From: Planctomycetia bacterium
GTDB taxonomy: Bacteria > Planctomycetota > Planctomycetia > Gemmatales > Gemmataceae
Assembly: GCA_025356615.1 (NCBI GenBank)
Contig: JANXSH010000352.1
Location: 1 to 18,751 of the forward strand
Direction of reading: 5' to 3'
Length of the DNA stretch: 18,751 nt
In this document: piece by piece, positions 14,319-18,751 of the stretch
Layout: each line of letters begins with the position of its first letter
Numbering within the stretch: position 1 is the first letter of the stretch
Made by a program: the position numbers and the translations under genes
Notes under the pieces: model-generated
What the model was told of the DNA's origin: nothing
The model's database searches: none
Seen by the model: only the letters and a program-made list of their open reading frames with translations

Positions 14319-15197
14319 ATGACAACTTGGCCCATCGCTTGCGTCCAGCTCGATTGCACCCTCGGCGACCCCGAAGCGAATCTCGCCGCGGTCCTCGAGG
14401 CGCTCATCGCGGCGGCGCAGCGCGGGGCGCGGCTCGTGATCTTCCCCGAGTGTATCCTCTCGGGATACTGCTATCGTGACGGGGCGGAAGCCTGGGAGAA
14501 TGCCCAGTCGGTTCCGGGACCGGCGAGCGACTCCCTCGCTGCGGCCTGTCGTCGGCTCGGTGTGTTCGCGGTCGTCGGACTACTCGAGCGCGGCGACGAG
14601 GGAAAACTGTTCAACTCCTGCATGCTCCTCGGCCCCGACGGACTGATCGCAACCTATCGCAAGATCCACCTCCCGTATCTCGGCGTCGATCGCTTCGTCA
14701 CGCCCGGCGACCGACCGTTCGCCGTCCAGGATCTCGGCGGCTTGCGTGTCGGCATGAACATCTGCTACGACGGGACGTTCCCCGAGTCCGCGCGTGTCCT
14801 CACGCTGCTCGGGGCGGACCTCGTCGTCCTGCCGACGAACTGGCCCAGCGGGGCGATCGGGACGATCAAACTCACCGAGGCGCGGGCGCTCGAGAACAAC
14901 GTCTATTACGCCGCTGTCAACCGCGTCGGCGAGGAGCGAGGCTTCTGTTTCATCGGACGCAGCAGGGTCGTCGGCCCCGACGGCGAGGTGATGACCTCCG
15001 CCTCGCCCGACTCCACCGAGATCCTCCTCGCCGAGATCGACCCCAGCATCGCCCGGTCGAAGCGCGTCGTCAAGATCCCCGGCGAACACGAGATCGATCG
15101 CGTCCGCGACCGCAGGCCGGAGATGTACGGGCCGCTGGTACGAAAGACCCCACCCCCCCAGCCCCCTCCCCTGAACGGAGAGGGGGAGCAGGAGTAG
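14319..15197 (+). CDS. Carbon-nitrogen hydrolase (nitrilase superfamily, 292 aa)
   Basis: This is a cytoplasmic amidase-type enzyme of the nitrilase superfamily with the Glu-Lys-Cys triad visible: E44 in VIFPECILSGY, K115 in TYRKIHLPY and C149 in MNICYDGTFPE. The glutamate-following Gly-Tyr and the C-x-D spacing match amidases such as omega-amidase/N-carbamoyl-putrescine amidase relatives. The substrate is not determinable. The family fold runs from MTTWPIACVQLD to about residue 275. The last ~17 residues (TPPPQPPPLNGEGEQE) are low complexity and come from a GC-rich hairpin that forms part of the gene end, not from the enzyme fold. The start at 14319 matches the family N-terminus; a Shine-Dalgarno sequence is weak (GGATCAG). 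The gene converges on the NPCBM gene, only 37 bp between stops. Confidence 0.9.
   Translation: MTTWPIACVQLDCTLGDPEANLAAVLEALIAAAQRGARLVIFPECILSGYCYRDGAEAWENAQSVPGPASDSLAAACRRLGVFAVVGLLERGDEGKLFNSCMLLGPDGLIATYRKIHLPYLGVDRFVTPGDRPFAVQDLGGLRVGMNICYDGTFPESARVLTLLGADLVVLPTNWPSGAIGTIKLTEARALENNVYYAAVNRVGEERGFCFIGRSRVVGPDGEVMTSASPDSTEILLAEIDPSIARSKRVVKIPGEHEIDRVRDRRPEMYGPLVRKTPPPQPPPLNGEGEQE
15162..15186 (+). repeat. GC-rich palindrome inside the 3' end of the amidohydrolase gene
   Basis: CCCCCTC (15162-15168) pairs with GAGGGGG (15180-15186), extended past one mismatch by CC/GG, with loop TGAAC. The palindrome is translated as part of the amidohydrolase tail, giving the proline-rich PPPQPPP end. 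It is followed within 25 bp by a second GC hairpin, suggesting a small repetitive element placed between two convergent genes. Confidence 0.65.
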
Positions 15198-15210
15198 GTC
15201 GTGTTTGGTC

Positions 15211-15234
15211 CCCCCTTCCTTTTAGGGAAGGGGG
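15211..15234. terminator. Hairpin between convergent genes, possible bidirectional terminator
   Basis: CCCCCTTCC (15211-15219) pairs with GGAAGGGGG (15226-15234) around a TTTTAG loop. The right arm touches the stop codon of the minus-strand NPCBM gene (15235-15237), and the left arm is 13 bp beyond the plus-strand amidohydrolase stop. There is no clear U-tract. Confidence 0.65.
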
Positions 15235-16476
15235 TTAGGGGGTTAGGTCTGCCTTCACCGCGAGAATAAGCCTAGCCTCGACGATGTTGACGACGCCCTG
15301 GATCGGCCCCTTGCCCGCGGCTTCGACGACGATCGTCATCTCCTTCGCCTCCGCGACGTTGACGCTGATCCGCACCGCCTTGTCGGCCCGCGTCCATTCG
15401 GTCTTCCCCAGTTCGACCGGCTTGCCATCCAGTAACACGCGGACGCGAACGGTTCCCTCGCGCCCGTCGCGGTCGTCCAGCCCGACTAGGGCATCGAATC
15501 GGCGGTATTTGCCACCCAGCGCGTAGCTGATTCGACTATCGGCGTGCAGGCCGACGCCCTTGTCGTAGGTCGATCCGCCCAGGAGGAGATCCCGACCGAG
15601 GGCGTTGGCGTCGGCGCTCCAAGTAAATGTTTCGTCGAGGTAGGGTGTGTAGGTGTACTTCGCCGGGGTGAGGTCCGACAGGTGGACGACACGGCTGTCG
15701 GACAACTCGAGCGACACGACGCGCTCGAGGGGGACACGAACGAGAGCGCCGAAGGTCGTTTTCGCCGAGAACGTCGTGCCGTCGCATTCCGGCGACACGA
15801 CCGTGATCCGCCCGCCGGGCGATGCGTCCGTCGAGGAGAGGACGAGCCGGGCGTAGCCCCCCTTGGGCCGGGTTTTCTCGGTCGAGTCGGTACTGAGGAG
15901 GACGGCACTGACTCGGGTCCATTTGGTCACGACGTTCTTGCGGGCGACTTCGACCTCGACCTGTTCCGCCGAGAGGCTGTTGAGGGTGCCCTCGATCGTG
16001 TCGCCGTTGCGGAGCAAGACCACGTCGCGCTTACGCTTGCCGCGTAGGAGGCGGTTGCGATAGCGGGGGATATCGACGGTGCCGTCCGGCGCGATTCGCC
16101 AAATCATCGCGACCGACCCGATCGGGACGACGCTGTCCTTGTTGCCCTCGAGGTCGGGGTGTCGGAAGCGGAGCTTCTCGTCGTCGAGCCGCAGCTCTCG
16201 GGCCGGGATCCGATCGCCGGAACTGAGGATGAGCTGCTCATCCGATGGCATTGCGGGTAAGGGGACCGAGGATTGGCGGAGGGACAGCCATTCGTTGCCG
16301 CTCAACTTTCGCAGGATCTTGGTCCCCACTTCGATGCGAAAATCCTTATCGACGCTCGCAAGCGGGGCGCGGATCTCCGTCCCGTTCGCCTTGCGGACGA
16401 GGAACGTCGGCGCTTCCGCGCCGAGTAGAGCGGCGCTACCGAGGGTCATTGCGAGGCAGAGTGAGAACATGCGCAT
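15235..16476 (-). CDS. Secreted NPCBM-domain protein (413 aa)
   Basis: A signal peptide (MRMFSLCLAMTLGSAALLGAEA) is followed by a beta-rich region with three repeats of an S/NGDxI-type strand pattern (LILSSGDRIPARELRLDD at 82-99, VVLLRNGDTIEGTLNSL at 152-168, and a weaker one near 210-240). The C-terminal domain, about 276-405, is an NPCBM (novel putative carbohydrate-binding module): DLLLGGSTYDKGVGLHADSR, ISYALGGKYRRFDALVGLDD, then VRVRVLLDGK. NPCBM modules bind carbohydrate in secreted glycosidases, so this protein may bind extracellular glycans. No catalytic domain is visible. The ATG at 16476 has AAGGGA 7 nt upstream; the in-frame ATG at 16635 would add 53 residues before the signal peptide. 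Similar SGDxI-NPCBM proteins are, from memory, common in planctomycetes. Confidence 0.88.
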   Translation of the reverse strand: MRMFSLCLAMTLGSAALLGAEAPTFLVRKANGTEIRAPLASVDKDFRIEVGTKILRKLSGNEWLSLRQSSVPLPAMPSDEQLILSSGDRIPARELRLDDEKLRFRHPDLEGNKDSVVPIGSVAMIWRIAPDGTVDIPRYRNRLLRGKRKRDVVLLRNGDTIEGTLNSLSAEQVEVEVARKNVVTKWTRVSAVLLSTDSTEKTRPKGGYARLVLSSTDASPGGRITVVSPECDGTTFSAKTTFGALVRVPLERVVSLELSDSRVVHLSDLTPAKYTYTPYLDETFTWSADANALGRDLLLGGSTYDKGVGLHADSRISYALGGKYRRFDALVGLDDRDGREGTVRVRVLLDGKPVELGKTEWTRADKAVRISVNVAEAKEMTIVVEAAGKGPIQGVVNIVEARLILAVKADLTP

Positions 16477-16600
16477 GAGACGATCCCTTGGTGGCCCGTT
16501 GCACAAATTACTGTAGGGTTGCAGCGAGGAACGGCGAAAAACGGGGAGGGCTAGATTTAGGGAGTGGGACGAACAACGGTGCCTGCCGACGATGCAGTCT

Positions 16601-17044
16601 TCAACGGGAGTGCCATGTGACCTCGCCGAGGACATCGCGCTCGTAGGCCCGGATCGCTTCGACGACTTGGAGGAGGATTTCTGGAGTCGCCGTCAGCTCG
16701 TCCAGGATGCGGATGATGTCTTCAGCCATGCCAACGCCAGCAACGCCTTGCGTTTCGAGAAAGGCCTGCCTTAAATCGTAATCGGCTCGATTGCGCAGCC
16801 CCCGAAGCGAATTGAGCGCGTTGCCGATCTGGACGATCTCTGCTCTTCCTGCGTTCGCCAGCCGCAACCAGACGTACCCATGAGAGTTGGGCCCATTGGG
16901 CACGGTAAACCCGGTGTCAGCAAACAAACCACGACCGACGTGGAACGCCGCGTAGTAAGCCCGGCTCACGGACGAACGCCAATCCGCTTCGTTGACGCCG
17001 GAAACCCATTCTCCGGCCTGGTCGAGGAAGTCACGCGGGTTCAT
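16601..17044 (-). CDS. HEPN-domain protein (147 aa)
   Basis: The all-helical HEPN fold is recognised from WRSSVSRAYYAAFHVGRGLF (22-41) and the second motif LRGLRNRADYDL (80-91). HEPN proteins are often RNases in toxin-antitoxin or defence systems, using R-x4-6-H. Here the arginine R84 is followed by N85, but the histidine position holds Y89 (RNRADY), as in the PF05168 'RxxADYD' branch. RNase activity is therefore uncertain. The protein ends YERDVLGEVTWHSR. Its start lies inside the preceding gene, overlapping it by 14 nt with no good Shine-Dalgarno sequence, so translation should be coupled. Normally the partner would be an MNT nucleotidyltransferase; here it is the 111-aa protein upstream. 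I infer a two-gene module, cytoplasmic. Confidence 0.85.
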   Translation of the reverse strand: MNPRDFLDQAGEWVSGVNEADWRSSVSRAYYAAFHVGRGLFADTGFTVPNGPNSHGYVWLRLANAGRAEIVQIGNALNSLRGLRNRADYDLRQAFLETQGVAGVGMAEDIIRILDELTATPEILLQVVEAIRAYERDVLGEVTWHSR

Positions 17045-17366
17045 GGGCCACCGGCATCAGAAGCAAGCGGAACACACAGGTCAAAGGAGCCGGACAGATA
17101 TGGCACAACTCCGCGATCCAGCGACGATTCCTATCCAGATACGCCTCGACGCCAGAAAACACGATCTCGACCTCGAGAGCGATGTGTCGGTCGCCCTCGA
17201 TTTCCGGATCGGCTTCGAGATAGACGGCAAGGCGCATGGCGTCCGGAAACAGTCGCTTCGTTGCCGCCAACAGTGGGTCGAGGTAATCGGCGACTTCTTG
17301 CTGCCGGGCGAACTCCAGCATGTCAAGGCTCCAATGGGCGGTCCTCTCCGAAAGCGCGATGGTCAT
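17031..17366 (-). CDS. Small HEPN partner protein, unknown family (111 aa)
   Basis: The protein starts MTIALSERTAHWSLDMLEFARQ with GAGGAA 5 nt upstream of the ATG at 17366, a good ribosome binding site. A helical N-terminal half (VADYLDPLLAATKRLFPDAM) is followed by alternating strands in an acidic context (LAVYLEADPEIEGDRHIALEVEIVF) and a helix (VEAYLDRNRRWIAELCHICP). I see no GSxxxG...DxD motif of MNT nucleotidyltransferases, no helix-turn-helix and no membrane segment. It looks like an alpha/beta protein of a family I remember only vaguely from planctomycetes. The stop lies inside the next gene, with a 14-nt overlap, so it is probably the antitoxin-like or partner subunit of the HEPN protein. 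That role is an inference from gene arrangement alone. Confidence 0.75.
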   Translation of the reverse strand: MTIALSERTAHWSLDMLEFARQQEVADYLDPLLAATKRLFPDAMRLAVYLEADPEIEGDRHIALEVEIVFSGVEAYLDRNRRWIAELCHICPAPLTCVFRLLLMPVAHEPA

Positions 17367-17441
17367 GGTTATTCCTCGATATCCTGGATACTACCCCATC
17401 CCTCCGACGAATACGATCCGATCAGCAACGCATAGGCCCGC

Positions 17442-17461
17442 GCGGGGTTTTCAGACCCCGC
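17442..17461 (-). terminator. Small hairpin at the end of the 198-aa gene
   Basis: GCGGGG (17442-17447) pairs with CCCCGC (17456-17461) across a TTTTCAGA loop. It spans the stop codon of the 198-aa gene. The stem is short, and it could attenuate readthrough into the HEPN module 84 bp downstream. Confidence 0.35.
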
Positions 17462-18047
17462 CTGCCAGTCTTCTACACGCCTCTGCCTCGCCAACGAACT
17501 CTGTCCCCAAACGAATCGACTCGGCGCAATCGGCAAGGGCGAGGGTATTCGCGCCCATGCGCTGGTGGACGAACCCGCGTGCGAATCGGACATCGCCACT
17601 CGAGGGCAACAGGCCGACGAGTTCGTCACAGAATCGGACCACCTCCGCGTCGAAGGAGGTGCGGCGAAAGCGCCGTGCGAGATCCTCCAAGGTAGTCCGA
17701 AAGGGCAACGCATCGATATTCTGGAAGCCGATGAACGAGGCACAGCCGAGGCGGAAGGCGTCGAACTCCGGCCCCGAGAGGCGCTGCGGAGGGACGAGTT
17801 GCCAGCCGGTCCCCTCGGCGAAATAGCGGCCCTGGTCGAGGCGGACCTCCTCTACACGGAAACACTCCCAGAGGTAGAACCGTCGCGGCTTGCCGAGGCC
17901 GACGATGAGGTAGACCATGCCCCCGACCGACTGGCGGATGTTCGGGCGGCTGGTGTAGATCAGCAGCGAGGTTCGCAGGAACGGGAGGCCGTCGAGCGGC
18001 ACCCAACCCATCTTCTCCGCGTTGTGGTACTGGATGAACGAGGGCAT
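17451..18047 (-). CDS. Two-part protein of unknown function (198 aa)
   Basis: Residues 1-125 form a dense beta-rich domain: FIQYHNAEKMGWVP, then GGMVYLIVGLGKPRRFYLWECFRVEEV (42-68) and GWQLVPPQRLSGPEFDAF (81-98), then CASFIGFQNIDALPF. The strand order and the GKPRRFYLW segment suggest a small nucleic-acid or ligand-binding barrel of the PUA/EVE kind, but I cannot assign a family. Residues 135-198 look like TPR helices (FARGFVHQRMGANTLALADCAESIRLGTEFVGEAEACRRL, in two pieces with G-x6-A spacing). The ATG overlaps the stop of the upstream squalene-cyclase-like gene by one base (TAATG), so the two are translationally coupled. There is no independent Shine-Dalgarno sequence. No signal peptide is seen, in contrast to its upstream neighbour's likely repeat fold. 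A regulatory or scaffold role is a guess. Confidence 0.72.
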   Translation of the reverse strand: MPSFIQYHNAEKMGWVPLDGLPFLRTSLLIYTSRPNIRQSVGGMVYLIVGLGKPRRFYLWECFRVEEVRLDQGRYFAEGTGWQLVPPQRLSGPEFDAFRLGCASFIGFQNIDALPFRTTLEDLARRFRRTSFDAEVVRFCDELVGLLPSSGDVRFARGFVHQRMGANTLALADCAESIRLGTEFVGEAEACRRLAGGV

Positions 18048-18751
18048 TATTTCTGGAGTATGGGGAGGTAGTTGTTCGGCACCTGGAGGATGATGGTGGC
18101 CATCGACGTTGCGTAGTGGCTGCAAATCTGGTCGTGCCAGGAGCCGTCGGGGTTCTGGCGCGTCAGCAGTTCGTCGCGGATGGCGGGATACCACTCCTGC
18201 CAGTAGTTGCCGCCCGCCGTCCACATCGCCTGGACCGCGTAGTAGTGACCATAGAAATAGTGGATGTCCGGTCGGCCCAAGCCGTTGCCGGGCTTGTTGC
18301 GGAGGAGGAAGTCGAGGCCGGCCTTGACCTCGGGGGTGTGGTAGATGCCGGCGGCGTTGAGGGCACATACCCCGGCGGCCGTGCGGGCGAAGGCCGGGAT
18401 GCCGCCCCCGCCGTTACCCTGTTTGATGTAGCGGAACCACCCCTCCATGCGATCCTGGCACGCCTTGACGTAAGTCGTGCTGCGGTCGATGGCCGACTTC
18501 GGCACCAGGATGCCGGCGTTGCGTGCGGAGCGCAGGGCCATCATCTGGCAAACCGTTACCGAGAGGTCGGCGTCGGTGCTGTTGGGGAAGTAGCGCCAGG
18601 CACCTTGCGTATTCTGGCTCTTGATGATGCGTGTCACGGCGCGATGGAGCTTCTGGCGGACCTCGTCGCGCAACATTTTTTCGTGTACCATGCCGTAGAC
18701 TTCGCTCAGGAAGAGCGTGGCGAAGCCGTGGCCGTACATCGGCCCGTGGCC
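18047..18751 (-). CDS. Squalene-cyclase-like/prenyltransferase repeat protein, C-terminal part
   Basis: The gene runs off the right edge; 234 C-terminal residues are visible and the frame is open to base 18751, so the ATG at 18739 is not the true start (it reads GHGPMYGHGFATLFLSEVYG). The sequence shows alternating helices of an alpha/alpha-toroid with QNxxGxW-type repeats: IIKSQNTQGAWRYFP, then STDADLSVTVCQMMALRSARNAG, AAGVCALNAAGIY, HYFYGHYYAVQAMW, and LLTRQNPDGSWHD. Class II terpene cyclases use a DxDD proton donor; the equivalent stretch here reads DADLS, so a true cyclase reaction is doubtful. Planctomycetes carry many such repeat proteins of unknown role. Downstream the 198-aa gene overlaps its stop. 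Confidence 0.85.
   Translation of the reverse strand, partial: GHGPMYGHGFATLFLSEVYGMVHEKMLRDEVRQKLHRAVTRIIKSQNTQGAWRYFPNSTDADLSVTVCQMMALRSARNAGILVPKSAIDRSTTYVKACQDRMEGWFRYIKQGNGGGGIPAFARTAAGVCALNAAGIYHTPEVKAGLDFLLRNKPGNGLGRPDIHYFYGHYYAVQAMWTAGGNYWQEWYPAIRDELLTRQNPDGSWHDQICSHYATSMATIILQVPNNYLPILQK

Noticed and set aside
17031..17366. MNT-type nucleotidyltransferase antitoxin for the HEPN protein
   Set aside because: The signature GSxxxG with following DxD is absent from the 111-aa protein.

Overview
The window reads as chromosomal DNA from a GC-rich planctomycete, probably of the Gemmataceae/Isosphaeraceae lineage. Four proteins point that way by their family character: a BBP7-type outer-membrane beta-barrel, a surface protein opening with the planctomycete 'VESLEDR' motif, an NPCBM-domain secreted protein, and a squalene-cyclase-like repeat protein of the planctomycete type. 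A 78-aa protein with the PFxPFR...HPEM pattern and a PQQ-like propeller fused to an STN-like domain also fit. This placement is an inference from protein families; no rRNA or other phylogenetic marker RNA is present. I found no tRNA, CRISPR array, transposase, phage gene or replication origin.

Layout. 1-495 (+): end of a protein with a C-terminal UspA domain, open at the window edge and perhaps the tail of a transporter. 537-4709 (-): a 78-aa conserved protein, an RNase HI with a C-terminal extension, a BBP7 barrel, and a LEDR-type surface protein carrying an SdrD/Cna-B-like and a cyclophilin domain. 5051-8088 (+): tsaB, a secreted alpha/beta esterase and prephenate dehydrogenase, packed with a 4-nt overlap and a 3-nt gap, so almost certainly one operon. 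8121-9779 (-): an ArnT/PMT-like membrane glycosyltransferase. 10094-13942 (+): tadA, a secreted PQQ-like propeller protein with an STN-like tail, and a fused double-permease ABC transporter subunit. 14009-14266 (-): a doubtful small ORF. 14319-15197 (+): a nitrilase-superfamily amidohydrolase. 15235-18751 (-): an NPCBM protein, a HEPN protein with a small overlapping partner, a two-part 198-aa protein of unknown function, and the end of a squalene-cyclase-like protein that runs off the window.

How the genes work together. Two parts concern tRNA: TsaB (t6A37 synthesis) and TadA (A34 to inosine). Several products are envelope or secreted proteins (BBP7, LEDR/cyclophilin, esterase, propeller, NPCBM). 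The two-gene HEPN module (17366-16601) is the best candidate for an undescribed system: a HEPN protein overlapping a small acidic protein that is not a recognisable nucleotidyltransferase, with the usual HEPN RNase histidine replaced by tyrosine. Next to it lies a co-oriented 198-aa gene with a conserved-looking N-terminal domain and a TPR-like C-terminus.

Non-coding structure is also notable. A 33-nt unit (core TCTGCGCAATCTGCGGAT) occurs three times, twice as a 36-nt inverted repeat forming a large hairpin at 3165-3265 and once at 10007-10039. Several strong GC-rich hairpins sit at gene ends (1635-1668, 13950-13994, 15162-15234). All functions are read from sequence motifs and family memory, without database searches.
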